From: an uncultured Lachnospiraceae bacterium
GTDB taxonomy: Bacteria; Bacillota; Clostridia; Lachnospirales; Lachnospiraceae
Assembly: GCA_947626435.1 (NCBI GenBank)
Contig: CANQSB010000003.1
Coordinates: 62,001-126,000 of the forward strand
DNA: 64,000 bases
Direction of reading: 5' to 3'
The position numbers and the translations under genes are program-made. This document shows positions 17,943 through 27,193 of this stretch, piece by piece. How positions within the stretch are numbered: position 1 is the first letter of the stretch; every line of letters begins with the position of its first letter. The notes below the pieces were generated by a model that did no database searches, was not told the origin of the DNA, and was given only the letters and a program-made list of their open reading frames with translations.

Positions 17943-20900
17943 CCTCCGCAATAGTCTCAAATAGCTTCCCAATATCCAGCGGCTTTGACAAATGCCCGTT
18001 CATGCCGCTCTCCACTGACTTTTTCATATCCTCGTCAAACGCGTTCGCCGTCATGGCGATAATCGGTATCTTCGCCGCATCAGGGTGCTGCGACTGGCGT
18101 ATCTGTTTTGTCGCTTCCAAGCCGTCCATAACAGGCATCTGAATATCCATCAAAATCAAGTCAAATTCGCCTTCAGCGCCCGCCGTGAAAATATCAAGCG
18201 CCTCCTGCCCGTTGTGCGCCTGTGTCACAACCGCATCCTCCATTTCGAGTATAGTCTGCGCAATCTCTATATTAAGCTCATTGTCCTCTACAAGCAGGAT
18301 ATGCCGCCCGGCGATTGAAACCTCCTCTTTTGAGAGTGTACCAGCTTCGCCGTCTTTTTCGGCTGTATCGTTTGGAAGATGAATGGAGAAGAAAAATTCG
18401 CTTCCCTTTCCGAGCTCGCTTTCAAGCTCGATAATGCCGCCCATCATGCGCACAAGGCGGTTGCTTATCGCAAGCCCAAGTCCTGTGCCGCCGTACTGAC
18501 GCGTGGTGCTGCCCTCCGCCTGTTCGAATGCCTCAAAAACTCTTTGGCGGTTTTCGGGGCTTATGCCGATGCCTGTGTCCTTTACGGAAAAGCGAACATA
18601 TTCATCTTCCTGCTGCGTTACGCTAAGCGTTATTGAACCGCCGGAATGTGTAAACTTAACGGCGTTTCCAAGCAGATTTATAAGCACTTGGTTTATGCGC
18701 AGAGAGTCTCCGATTAGATGAGGCTTCGTTACAGAAACATCAGTCACATAATTAATCTGTTTGCCCTCAGCCTGCGGGCGTATAAGGTTGCCCACATTTT
18801 CGACAAGCTCAAGCAGGTCAAACGATGTGTGCTCTATTGTGAGCTTACCGCTTTCAATCCTTGACAAATCAAGAATATCGTTGATAATGCCAAGCAGATA
18901 TTGTGACGACTGGCTGATTTTGTTCAAGTCCTCGGAGACGAGTTCTGCATTGTCCTTGTGGGTCTGTGCTATATATGTCATGCCGATAATCGCGTTCATC
19001 GGCGTGCGTATTTCATGGCTCATACGCGACAGGAAATCACTTTTTGCGCGGTTTGCCGAATCATACCGCTGGCGGTTTAGGTTAGATTCCAATATTTTGA
19101 CGACCTCATGCATCTCATTTTTCTGCGCTTCCGCCCATCTCTGAGGCTCGCCTGAGCGCAAAAACAAAATGCAGCCGGTGTATTTGCCGTTGTCGTACAT
19201 AGGATAAGCAATGCCGCTTTTATCAATAGGTACGCGCAAGTAGTAGCGCTGTTCAGCTGAAAGCTCCTTTAACGAAAGTCTTGCAGGCTGTTTGCCCCAG
19301 AGCGCGAACTCATATTCAAAAAACTCCTCAGCCGTAAAATGCACAAGCTCGTCGTCGACGGCGGCATCAGGCAGCCGATGCCACTGGTACATGGTTTTTA
19401 CCGTATAAAATTCACGATTTATCTGCACAAAGCAGATATCGTCGGCGTTGAAATATCGTCCAAGCTTAGGAAAAAGCACAGCGATAATGCTCCCAATATC
19501 ATTACTCCTGTCAAAAAAGCTGAATGTGAGCGGCACGATATTCCTGAGCGGCGTACTGATATGGTCAATCGGCGTGAGGGCAAGGTGGGGTATATTTTCA
19601 GGCGTGGAAGCGTCGTCATCAATCACGCATATATCATTTTGCTCGATTGACCGCGCGAGTGCCCTTTCTGCCCTTAAATATGCAGCGTCGTAATCATTGC
19701 CGTAAGCTATGGCTACACCACACATAAGCTGTATAGCAATATTTTCACATGGATAAATGTTCTTTGACATACGGCAAAGCTCAGAAGCTGCTTTTTTGCC
19801 TGCTTCGGGTTCATAGTCTTCAAGCCATGCAAAAAACTCGTCCCCGCCTATGCGTACAAGTACAATCTTTGCCGCGTCGACAGTCTGCTTCCATTCAAGC
19901 ATCATATTGCCAAGCTCTTCCAATATAGTGTCGCCGACCACAAGCCCGAGCTGTTCGTTTACATGCAGGAAGCCGCTGACATCCATCAGAAGCATACAGC
20001 CCCTGTGCCCATTCTGAATACTGCTGCGCACAATGTCAAGCCCTGATGTTTTGCGGTACAGCCGCGTGAGAGGGTCGATGTGCAGCAGCTCGTACTCCTC
20101 CCTTTCCTGCTGTTTGCGGTCGTTTATGTTGTGCATGGAGCCTATGAAAGTGGAGTGCTTGCCGTCGGTCGCCGGAAGAACCCTGCCGTTTAGTTCAAAC
20201 CACTGGTAATTGCCGTCGGGCGTGTACCAATTTGAGCGGAAGGCGATTGAAAGCTCCGACTCCATATTTTGGATACGCGCGATTAAAACGCGTTTGTCCG
20301 ACGGATGTATAAAGTCGCCGCTCTTTAGCTTTTCGAGAAGGTTGTTCACTATTATCTCATCGCGGCTGTCATTTTGAAGATTGTAAAATACCGCCCTGTC
20401 AATGTCCATGTCAAAGTTTATCAGGATATCCGAATTGTTTTGGAGGGCAAGGCGGTAGCGTTCTTTTTCCTCCAAAAGGTCATATTCGGCTTGGCGCTGC
20501 CTCTGCATAAGGCTGGAAATGGTGCTATAGAGGTTGTCAACCTCCACCACCTGTCCTGTCTCAAAATAATTGAGCTCGTTGCCTTTGCTGGAGTCAATGC
20601 ACTCATGAAGACGCCGTATGGGTCCTGTGATATAGTTTACAAGCAGATACGCAAGCAGTATCGCAATCGCAAGCGAGGAGAATGTAGCGGCGACAAAAAT
20701 ACCCAAAAGCTGTGAGCTCAATCCAAACAGAGAGCTGTGCGTCTCTACGCCCGCAAGATACCACCCACGATTGTAAAAAGGCGTGTTTGTATTGTAAAGG
20801 CGGAGCGGTTCCGCCACAAGATACATATTTTCGGCGGCGTTTGAGTTTTCCATAAGGTAAAGCTCAGGATATTTGGTGGCGTCAAGCTTTATGGAATCAA

Positions 20901-21837
20901 ATGAGGAAACAGCCTGCGAAACAAGGGTGCCTGACGAGCATACGATGTCATAGGCATCATCCTGCAATGGTTCCAGGATAAGATAGCCGCCGTTCTGCGC
21001 CGAATTTATCTCGCGGTAGGGTATGGACTCGGTCAGATATGGGATGGAAATTTCCACGCCCATGACGCCGTAAAGCTTGCCGTCCTCAGTAGAGAGCGGT
21101 ACGGAGTAGGTAATCATATAGTAGGAATCCTTGGTGGAATTGTCCTCAAGACAGAAAGGACGGCTCCAATAGCACAGATTTTCATAATTCTGCGAGGGCG
21201 ACTGCTGCGCCGCCATGTAAGGCATATAAAAGAAAGCGTCTGCCTCGCGCCCGCCATACGCAAGTACGGAAAGCGTTGACTTCCATTGAAGGTCAAACGG
21301 TATGCGGTATTCCTTGGCAATGCCTGACGAGCCTACGGAAAGCAGAAAATCAGAATAGTCGGCGGGATTCGAGTCGGGGTCGCTGTCGCGTATATAAATA
21401 GAATTGAGCGAGCCGCCGTTTTTTTCAATATCAGGCTTGCCGAGTATTATAAAAACGCCGGTAGTGGAATTTTTGCGCATCATATATCCCCAAGTAGGTA
21501 AGAGCGAGGTGAGAAATTCCTGCTGTAGTCCGTCATTCGAAAAAAAAGTGTCAAATGTCGTGTCGTGCTCGGAAAGCAGGGCGTCGAGCGTCTGGTTTGC
21601 GGTCTCGTATTCTTCCGAGATGGCAGACCACTTTTGCACCATCTGGTTTTCGAGAATAATTTGGCGCGTCTCCGTCACCTGCTTTAAACGGTCTATGGAA
21701 TAATTGCGCAGGGCGGAAAAGGTGCCGCCGAAAATAACTGTCCCAAACGAAAGTACGGCCTGCATGACAACCAGCAGCAAAAGCGGTACGAGAAACAGTC
21801 TGAAAATATGCTTTGGTTTTGGCAGTTTTCGCTTCAT
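17932..21837 (-). CDS. Hybrid sensor histidine kinase with dCache, PAS, GGDEF and receiver domains
   Basis: A 1301-residue membrane sensor. In order: a signal anchor (about 13-35), a large extracellular dCache-like domain, a second membrane helix near 370-395, HAMP, PAS (ERYRLALQNNSDILINFD), a GGDEF domain with an intact RIGGDEF motif, a GAF-like region, HisKA (SHEIRTPMNAIIGM), HATPase_c (DTGIGISPENRQRVFEAF, GGTGLGLAI) and a C-terminal receiver (LILMDIQMPVMDG, phospho-Asp in LMD). It follows the binding-lipoprotein gene by 54 bases on the same strand, so the lipoprotein is the likely ligand sensor. No DNA-binding partner is adjacent, so output is by phosphorelay elsewhere or possibly cyclic-di-GMP. 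Confidence 0.9.
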   Translation of the reverse strand: MKRKLPKPKHIFRLFLVPLLLLVVMQAVLSFGTVIFGGTFSALRNYSIDRLKQVTETRQIILENQMVQKWSAISEEYETANQTLDALLSEHDTTFDTFFSNDGLQQEFLTSLLPTWGYMMRKNSTTGVFIILGKPDIEKNGGSLNSIYIRDSDPDSNPADYSDFLLSVGSSGIAKEYRIPFDLQWKSTLSVLAYGGREADAFFYMPYMAAQQSPSQNYENLCYWSRPFCLEDNSTKDSYYMITYSVPLSTEDGKLYGVMGVEISIPYLTESIPYREINSAQNGGYLILEPLQDDAYDIVCSSGTLVSQAVSSFDSIKLDATKYPELYLMENSNAAENMYLVAEPLRLYNTNTPFYNRGWYLAGVETHSSLFGLSSQLLGIFVAATFSSLAIAILLAYLLVNYITGPIRRLHECIDSSKGNELNYFETGQVVEVDNLYSTISSLMQRQRQAEYDLLEEKERYRLALQNNSDILINFDMDIDRAVFYNLQNDSRDEIIVNNLLEKLKSGDFIHPSDKRVLIARIQNMESELSIAFRSNWYTPDGNYQWFELNGRVLPATDGKHSTFIGSMHNINDRKQQEREEYELLHIDPLTRLYRKTSGLDIVRSSIQNGHRGCMLLMDVSGFLHVNEQLGLVVGDTILEELGNMMLEWKQTVDAAKIVLVRIGGDEFFAWLEDYEPEAGKKAASELCRMSKNIYPCENIAIQLMCGVAIAYGNDYDAAYLRAERALARSIEQNDICVIDDDASTPENIPHLALTPIDHISTPLRNIVPLTFSFFDRSNDIGSIIAVLFPKLGRYFNADDICFVQINREFYTVKTMYQWHRLPDAAVDDELVHFTAEEFFEYEFALWGKQPARLSLKELSAEQRYYLRVPIDKSGIAYPMYDNGKYTGCILFLRSGEPQRWAEAQKNEMHEVVKILESNLNRQRYDSANRAKSDFLSRMSHEIRTPMNAIIGMTYIAQTHKDNAELVSEDLNKISQSSQYLLGIINDILDLSRIESGKLTIEHTSFDLLELVENVGNLIRPQAEGKQINYVTDVSVTKPHLIGDSLRINQVLINLLGNAVKFTHSGGSITLSVTQQEDEYVRFSVKDTGIGISPENRQRVFEAFEQAEGSTTRQYGGTGLGLAISNRLVRMMGGIIELESELGKGSEFFFSIHLPNDTAEKDGEAGTLSKEEVSIAGRHILLVEDNELNIEIAQTILEMEDAVVTQAHNGQEALDIFTAGAEGEFDLILMDIQMPVMDGLEATKQIRQSQHPDAAKIPIIAMTANAFDEDMKKSVESGMNGHLSKPLDIGKLFETIAEVMR

Positions 21838-21891
21838 TATATAAAGCCCCCATTCTTGGCGTATCTGAAAATGTTTCTTTATTCCTTTACA

Positions 21892-23346
21892 CTATGATAT
21901 GGCATTAATGAGCGCCTGGTGAAAGTCAGCGTACCATGCTTCAAATGCGGCATCGTCTATAAGCGATTCTGTCGCTTCCGACAAACTCATGCCGCCGTCA
22001 AGCCTTTCAAGCACAAGCTGACGGTCTGCAGCCGCCTTGTCGGACAGATTGTATTCCAACACCTTGCGCGCCGCGGCTCCGTTTTCAAAAGCCTTGTCGG
22101 TATAAAAGGTTGACGTTTTTGTCATGTCAAAGCATGAAACCATGGTGTCGTAGGTTTTAGCTGAAACATCAAGCCCTTTGTCCTGTATAATGGCGTCGAG
22201 CTTGTCCTTTGAAAAAGCTTCTTTTTTAACGGGCATATATCCTGACGTGCAGCTAAAAAGAAGATTGTTGTCGGTCTGCGTGAACCATTCCAGAAATACG
22301 ACAGAAGCGTACTCGCGCTCGGGCGTACTTTTGGTGACTACCATTCCCGCACCCTGCTGCACCATGTAATTTTCACCGCCCTTAAAAATAGGGGCGGGAA
22401 GTATTATGTAGTCAATCGCTTTTGTGCCGTTGTCTGTTTCTACTGTGTCGGGGAAATAGTTTGTCGACGAGGTGGAGCCCGTATAAGCGATTATCTCGCC
22501 GATTTTCACGTCATCAGAGCGGAAACGACCGTATGAAGAAAAGTAACCCTTTACATAGGGAACATAATAGGTGTCCCATATCCTGCGCATAACGTCCCTA
22601 TCAAGCTGGAGAGTGGCATTGCCGTCCTCAAGCTTAAAAAGCTGTACGCCAAGCTGCTGAGAGCCTATTATAAAGAGGTTTGCCATGGCGTCCCTGCCAT
22701 AGAAAGCCCTGCCGTCGTTTGGAATGTCGGGCGTTTTCGCGTCAGTCCAGTCGTAATAGAGCTCGGCAGTCTCCGTCACGCCCTCCATTGTCGCCAAAGT
22801 GTCAAGAGAAGCGCCAGTTTCCGCCGCAAACTCGTCCCAGTCGGTCTTGCTCATCATGAAGACCTCGCCTGATTTCGCGGTGGGAAAAATGCGCAGCTTC
22901 CCGTCAGCGCTGATGCGTCCCTCCTCAATAAAAGAATCAACATATGTGTCAAGCTCCTTTTCCGTCATATACTCGTCCAAATCGACAAGCATGCCCATCT
23001 GCTCGATAGTATACGCGGTATCGGCGTATGATGAAAAAATGTCAGGCGGGGTGTCGCTTCCGACCTCGCCGTTGAAAGCGGCAAGCACGCTGCTTTCCAA
23101 GTCGTTGACATTGCCTTGGCTTGCGGCATCCACATAGATGCCCCGCTTTTTGCCCTCGGTCTGGTTAAACTCCTCAACGAGCTGGTCAAACGCAATCTGC
23201 TGAGTGCCGTTGTAATAGTGCCACACGGTAATGTGCGTGGGATTGTCAGGATTAAGTTTAACACCCTTTGCATCGCCGCCGCTGCAGCCGTCTATGGAAA
23301 AAAGAACCGCAAATATGCAGCCTAAAGTTAATGCGCGAAATTTCAT
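21892..23346 (-). CDS. Sugar-binding lipoprotein, ABC solute-binding type, paired with sensor kinase
   Basis: The 484-residue protein begins with a lipoprotein signal (hydrophobic LTLGCIFAVLF and lipobox SIDGC). The mature part matches extracellular solute-binding family 1 proteins for sugars (ITVWHYYNGTQQ, DIFSSYADTAYTI, VQQGAGMVVTKSTPEREYA). No permease gene is adjacent. Instead the sensor kinase follows directly, so this protein probably presents a carbohydrate to the kinase's dCache domain. It is transcribed from a good promoter at 23383-23411, divergent from the sugar kinase at 23551. Ligand unknown. Confidence 0.85.
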   Translation of the reverse strand: MKFRALTLGCIFAVLFSIDGCSGGDAKGVKLNPDNPTHITVWHYYNGTQQIAFDQLVEEFNQTEGKKRGIYVDAASQGNVNDLESSVLAAFNGEVGSDTPPDIFSSYADTAYTIEQMGMLVDLDEYMTEKELDTYVDSFIEEGRISADGKLRIFPTAKSGEVFMMSKTDWDEFAAETGASLDTLATMEGVTETAELYYDWTDAKTPDIPNDGRAFYGRDAMANLFIIGSQQLGVQLFKLEDGNATLQLDRDVMRRIWDTYYVPYVKGYFSSYGRFRSDDVKIGEIIAYTGSTSSTNYFPDTVETDNGTKAIDYIILPAPIFKGGENYMVQQGAGMVVTKSTPEREYASVVFLEWFTQTDNNLLFSCTSGYMPVKKEAFSKDKLDAIIQDKGLDVSAKTYDTMVSCFDMTKTSTFYTDKAFENGAAARKVLEYNLSDKAAADRQLVLERLDGGMSLSEATESLIDDAAFEAWYADFHQALINAIS

Positions 23347-23382
23347 ATATAATAGTCCTCCCCGAAAAAAGTATCATAGATA

Positions 23383-23411
23383 ATTATAGCAATGCGGGGG
23401 ATATTTGGCAA
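23383..23411 (-). promoter_or_regulatory. Sigma-A promoter for binding protein and sensor kinase
   Basis: Read on the - strand, TTGCCA and TATAAT are separated by exactly 17 bases, about 35 bases upstream of the lipoprotein start. The AGGAGG-like ribosome binding site lies between. Confidence 0.7.
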
Positions 23412-23470
23412 GAGGCGATAAGCCCGTCAACATATTTCACAAAAATATCCGCAAAATATCTGAATAAATG

Positions 23471-23482
23471 TGGAAATTTCCA
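23471..23482. promoter_or_regulatory. Perfect 12-bp palindrome upstream of sugar kinase
   Basis: TGGAAATTTCCA is a perfect palindrome lying between the divergent lipoprotein and sugar-kinase genes, about 70 bases before the kinase. Its place and symmetry suit a repressor operator, but no cognate regulator is encoded beside it. Confidence 0.3.
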
Positions 23483-23550
23483 AATTTGTATGATAAACTA
23501 TATACATTACTACACAAATTCAATAAATTTCGGAAAGGTCGTGGTGCATT

Positions 23551-24576
23551 ATGAAAAAAAGAGAATTCGACTTACTGGCGCTTGGAGAGATACTCCTGCG
23601 TCTTTCGCCGCCCGTAAATGAGCGTCTTACAAGAGGTGACGCATTTCAAAAGCAGGCAGGAGGAGCGGAGCTGAATGTGGTATCGGGCGTATCGCTCTTG
23701 GGACTTAGGACGGGCATAATTTCAAAGGTTCCTGCCAACGACCTTGGCAATTACATACAGAACAGGGTGCGTTTCTGCGGCGTGAGCGACGACTATCTCG
23801 TTTACGACCACGCAAAGGACGCGCGTCTTGGCATTTATTATTATGAATACGGCGCGCATCCCAGAAAGCCGAATGTAATTTATGACAGAAAGAGCACCGC
23901 TTTTGCCGATATATCGGTAGACGACTTCCCGGAGGAGATGTTCAGCGCTTCAAGATGCTTCCATACGACAGGCATCACGCTTGCGCTCTGCCCCGAGACG
24001 AGGAAGACCGCCATCGAGATGATTAAGCGTTTCAAGGAGCATGGTACGCTTATTTCGTTTGACGTAAACTTCCGCGGCAATCTCTGGACAGGCGAGGAGG
24101 CAAAGGAATGCATAGAGCAGATACTTCCTTATGTAGATGTGTTCTTCTGCTCGGAGGAGACGGCAAGGCTTACATTTAAAAAAGAAGGCACAGTGCAGGA
24201 GATGATGAAGAGCTTTACGAAGGATTACAAAATCAGCGTGGTAGCGTCTACACAGAGAACGGTACATTCGCCAAAGGTACATTCATTCGGTTCGTGCGTA
24301 TATGACGCGATAAATGACCGCTTCGTGCAGGAGCCCGCATATGAAAACATCGACGTCGTAGATCGTATCGGCAGCGGTGATGCTTATATTTCAGGCGCGC
24401 TCTACGGTCTGCTTGCCCACAATATGGACTGCCAGAAGGCTATGGAGTACGGCAATGCTACGGCGGCGGTAAAGAACACGATACCGGGCGATTTGCCTTC
24501 GTCAAATTTGAAAGAGATTGATTCGATTATAAGGAATCACCAGTCGACAGGTCCGCAGCTTGAGATGAACAGATAA
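23551..24576 (+). CDS. kdgK: PfkB-family sugar kinase, probably 2-keto-3-deoxygluconate kinase
   Basis: The 341-residue protein has the PfkB fold: LALGEILLRLSPP at the N-terminus, the QAGGAELNVVSG substrate-binding segment, LISFDVNFRGNLW, and the ATP/anion-hole signature DRIGSGDAYISGAL with the catalytic Asp. The combination of EILLRLSPP, FDVNFR and RIGSGDAY is typical of clostridial KdgK-like kinases that make 2-dehydro-3-deoxy-6-phosphogluconate in uronate breakdown. No other uronate gene is present in the window, so the specificity is likely but not certain. Start supported by GGAAAGG about 14 bases upstream. A terminator-like hairpin follows. Confidence 0.7.
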   Translation: MKKREFDLLALGEILLRLSPPVNERLTRGDAFQKQAGGAELNVVSGVSLLGLRTGIISKVPANDLGNYIQNRVRFCGVSDDYLVYDHAKDARLGIYYYEYGAHPRKPNVIYDRKSTAFADISVDDFPEEMFSASRCFHTTGITLALCPETRKTAIEMIKRFKEHGTLISFDVNFRGNLWTGEEAKECIEQILPYVDVFFCSEETARLTFKKEGTVQEMMKSFTKDYKISVVASTQRTVHSPKVHSFGSCVYDAINDRFVQEPAYENIDVVDRIGSGDAYISGALYGLLAHNMDCQKAMEYGNATAAVKNTIPGDLPSSNLKEIDSIIRNHQSTGPQLEMNR

Positions 24577-24610
24577 TCGGGTATAGGTGGTTTTCAGACA
24601 AGTTAATGAG

Positions 24611-24647
24611 GCGTCCGCAGACAAAGGGAAATGGTTTGCGGGCGCTG
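24611..24647 (+). terminator. Terminator-like hairpin after sugar kinase
   Basis: A nine-base-pair stem (GCGTCCGCA with TGCGGGCGC, one G-T pair) is followed by TGTATTTTG. The U-tract is imperfect, so termination may be partial. Confidence 0.45.
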
Positions 24648-24760
24648 TATTTTGATTATGCAAAATTGTATAAGAAATAATGCGGAAATGGCTGCTTTGT
24701 GCGGGAATTAAGTTCGGGGCCTTCAATTTTGTTGAAACATATGCGTTATGGAGGATGGGG

Positions 24761-25489
24761 ATGATTAAGGCAATTTTATGGGATATTGACAATACGCTTT
24801 TGGATTTTAAGAAGGCGGAAAGCTATGCGATTAAGAAATGTTTTGAGATATTCGGGCTTGGGGAATGTACGGATGAGATGATAGTGCAGTATTCTGAAAT
24901 AAATAAAGGCTATTGGGAGCGGCTCGAGCGCGGAGAGATTGCAAAAAAGCGCGTGCTTGAAGGGCGGTTTGAGGATTTTTTTGCGCTCATGGGGCTGCCG
25001 GTGGAAAAGGCGGCGGCGTTTAATGAGGAGTATCAGATGCGGCTTGGGGATAAGGCGTTTTTTTGTGACGGCGGTGCGGAGATTGTGAAAAAGCTTAAAG
25101 GAAAAGTCACGCAATATGCTGTCACAAACGGGACGCTTACCGCGCAGAGCAGGAAGCTTGCAAGTTCGGGGCTTGATAAGCTGCTGGACGGAGTGTTTAT
25201 TTCCGATGTGATTGGAGTGGAGAAGCCGAATGTTGGTTTTTTTGAGTATGTGTTTGGGAATGTTGATGAGGGATTGAAGAAAGAAGAGATAATGATTGTG
25301 GGGGATTCGCTTACGAGCGATATGCTTGGTGGGAATAATGCGGGAATTTTGTGCTGCTGGTATAATCCTGACGGAAAGGTAAAGGCTTTGCCTGATGGAA
25401 TGTGTGGTGAGGTAAGGATTGACTTTGAAATAAGGGATTTGAGAGAAGTTGAAGGGATTTTGAAGTTGGGGCAAAGCATAAAAATTTAG
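24761..25489 (+). CDS. HAD-family hydrolase, YjjG-like nucleotidase type
   Basis: I place the start at ATG 24761 (MIKAILWDIDN), because GGAGG lies six bases upstream; a longer frame from 24680 has no ribosome binding site and adds an unrelated N-terminus. The 242-residue product has all HAD motifs: WDIDNTLLDF (nucleophile Asp and acid Asp), YAVTNGT (motif II), KPNVGFF (motif III Lys) and MIVGDSLTSDM (motif IV). The length and cap region fit the YjjG/pyrimidine 5'-nucleotidase group. Substrate is not certain. It stands alone, followed by a hairpin repeat. Confidence 0.8.
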   Translation: MIKAILWDIDNTLLDFKKAESYAIKKCFEIFGLGECTDEMIVQYSEINKGYWERLERGEIAKKRVLEGRFEDFFALMGLPVEKAAAFNEEYQMRLGDKAFFCDGGAEIVKKLKGKVTQYAVTNGTLTAQSRKLASSGLDKLLDGVFISDVIGVEKPNVGFFEYVFGNVDEGLKKEEIMIVGDSLTSDMLGGNNAGILCCWYNPDGKVKALPDGMCGEVRIDFEIRDLREVEGILKLGQSIKI

Positions 25490-25538
25490 GATATATTTCG
25501 CGATTGTCTGTTGAAATTTAATATGTAATTGCGAAAGG

Positions 25539-25663
25539 TGATCTAAACTGTCCGAATTTAGTCAAAATATATAAAAACGCGGCTAGGCGCTTCGCGAGAC
25601 GCCGCTTATTTTATATATTTTGCCTAAATTCTATGTTGTAGAATAGAGTTTCGCGAACGCCTA
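25539..25663 (+). repeat. Hairpin intergenic repeat, copy A, with tail motif
   Basis: A 78-bp inverted repeat (25554-25631) with arms of about 30 bp (GAATTTAGTCAAAATATATA and its complement, closing on a GCGGC stem) is followed by a tail containing GAATAGAGTTTCGCGAACGC. The same unit occurs at 36264-36393. The inner loop differs between copies but each forms its own small hairpin (GCG-CTTC-GCG type here). It is also flanked by direct repeats: 25497-25528 and 25650-25681 share TTGAAATTTAATAT with related upstream bases. It lies just before the DUF1349 gene. Confidence 0.75.
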
Positions 25664-25692
25664 TTGAAATTTAATATACGGAGGAGATTATT

Positions 25693-26301
25693 ATGTTTGA
25701 CATAACAAGATTGGAATGGACAAGGGAGCCTTTGTCCTATAGTATTGAGGCAGGCAGGATTGAGATTGTGACAAAGCCGCATACTGATTTGTGGCAGCGG
25801 ACATATTATCATTTCTGCAATGACAATGCTCCCGTCCTGCAAATGCGGACAAGTGAAAAGTATTTTTCCTTTGTCGTAAAGACGGAATTTGACAGCAAAC
25901 ATCGCTTCGACCAATGCGGCGTGGTTATGTATATGGACAGTGAAAACTGGCTGAAAGCTTCAATTGAATATGAGAATGAAAAATATCAGCATTTGGGCAG
26001 CGTTGTCACGAACAACGGTTATTCAGACTGGGCGACAACGGAGATTGATGCGTCGGTCAAGAGCATGTGGTATCGATTGAGCCGCAGAGAAGATGATTTT
26101 TGTATTGAATGTTCCGAGGACGGCGTTAATTTTTCACAGATGCGTATATGCCATATGTGGAAAGCTTTCGATGAGATATCGTTTGGCGTGTATGCCTGCA
26201 GTCCGGAGGATTCTTCGTTCAAAGCAGTTTTTACTAAGATGGATATTACTGATTGTAAGTGGCAGGCGCATGATGGACAGCAGCCGGATGAGGACAAGTG
26301 A
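25693..26301 (+). CDS. DUF1349 domain protein
   Basis: The 202-residue protein fits the DUF1349 family, a concanavalin-like beta-sandwich of about 200 residues. Matching segments are TDLWQRTYYHF near the start, FDQCGVVMYMDSENWLKAS in the middle, and ISFGVYACSPEDSSFKAVF near the end. Function is not established for the family; a carbohydrate-binding or regulatory role has been suggested from the fold. It is cytoplasmic by sequence (no signal). Start supported by GGAGGAG seven bases upstream. A strong terminator follows, so it is monocistronic. Confidence 0.8.
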   Translation: MFDITRLEWTREPLSYSIEAGRIEIVTKPHTDLWQRTYYHFCNDNAPVLQMRTSEKYFSFVVKTEFDSKHRFDQCGVVMYMDSENWLKASIEYENEKYQHLGSVVTNNGYSDWATTEIDASVKSMWYRLSRREDDFCIECSEDGVNFSQMRICHMWKAFDEISFGVYACSPEDSSFKAVFTKMDITDCKWQAHDGQQPDEDK

Positions 26302-26320
26302 GGGGGCGATATATAATAAA

Positions 26321-26356
26321 AGAGGTCAGATGAGCAGATATCTGACTTCTTTTTTA
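26321..26356 (+). terminator. Rho-independent terminator after DUF1349 gene
   Basis: An 11-bp stem (AGAGGTCAGAT with ATCTGACTTCT) is followed directly by a run of six T. Confidence 0.8.
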
Positions 26357-26381
26357 TAGTGCGAAATTCTTCTTTTAAACA

Positions 26382-26421
26382 AAAGTCACATTAAAGTCAC
26401 ATTTTTATGTTAATTTAATAT
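26382..26421 (+). promoter_or_regulatory. Direct-repeat operator and promoter of two-component operon
   Basis: AAAGTCACA occurs twice with an 11-base period (26382-26390 and 26393-26401), the spacing typical of OmpR/PhoB-type winged-helix dimers. A TAATAT -10 box at 26416-26421 puts the second repeat over the -35 position, as in activator-dependent promoters. A related pair precedes the downstream flavodoxin gene at 28307. Confidence 0.6.
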
Positions 26422-26467
26422 AGACAGGTCATCAACAATCCCAATATAACAGGAGTGTGAAAAGCTT

Positions 26468-27193
26468 ATGTTTACAATTTTAGTCGCCGAGGACGATGCT
26501 TCGCTCAATAAAATGATTTGCGCAAAGCTTGCAAAGGAGCAGTTTAGGACGGTTTCGGCATTTGACGGCGAGGAGGCGCTTGCGGTTATGGACAGGGAGC
26601 ACATAGACCTTGTCGTCAGCGATGTTATGATGCCTAAGATTGACGGATATGAAATCACAAAGCTTCTGCGCGGTAGCAGATATTACCTTCCGATTCTGAT
26701 GATTACCGCAAAAGACCAGTTAGAGGATATGGAGAAAGGCTTTATTGCGGGAGCTGATGATTATATGATAAAGCCAATCAACCTGAAAGAGATGGTTTTG
26801 CGCATAAAAGCCCTGCTGCGGCGTGCACAGCTTGAAAATCAAAAGCATATCACGATTGGCGCTACGGAGCTGGATTATGCGGGGCTGACTGTTACGGTGA
26901 ACGGAACAGTGCATAACATGCCGCCAAAGGAGTTTTATCTGCTGTTCAAGCTGCTGAACAATCCAAATAAGATATTTACAAGGCTGGAGCTGCTGGACGA
27001 GATATGGGGCATGGAGTCCGATACAGACGAGAGAAATGTAGACGCCCACATTAAAAAGCTGCGCAGAAAATTTGACGGGACTGCCGATTTTGAAATCGTG
27101 ACAGTCCGCGGTCTTGGGTATAAGGCGGTGTTTAAGGACAGGCGAGAATCGGCTGAAGGATTCGCGAAACAGACAAGGAGTATAAAAACATGA
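26468..27193 (+). CDS. OmpR-family response regulator
   Basis: This 241-residue regulator has a receiver domain (acidic pair in VAEDD, phosphoacceptor Asp52 in VVSDVMMPKIDGYEI, ILMITAKD with the Thr/Ser and Lys region) and a C-terminal winged helix (MPPKEFYLLFKLLNN, FTRLELLDEIWG, VDAHIKKLRRK, TVRGLGYKA). It overlaps the kinase gene by 4 bases (ATGA), so the two are translationally coupled. Direct repeats in its own promoter and upstream of the flavodoxin gene suggest that it controls both itself and the downstream pair. Confidence 0.92.
   Translation: MFTILVAEDDASLNKMICAKLAKEQFRTVSAFDGEEALAVMDREHIDLVVSDVMMPKIDGYEITKLLRGSRYYLPILMITAKDQLEDMEKGFIAGADDYMIKPINLKEMVLRIKALLRRAQLENQKHITIGATELDYAGLTVTVNGTVHNMPPKEFYLLFKLLNNPNKIFTRLELLDEIWGMESDTDERNVDAHIKKLRRKFDGTADFEIVTVRGLGYKAVFKDRRESAEGFAKQTRSIKT

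Noticed and set aside
24776..25474. 232-residue frame on the - strand opposite the HAD hydrolase
   Set aside because: Composition is that of an antisense shadow; the + strand frame has all HAD motifs.
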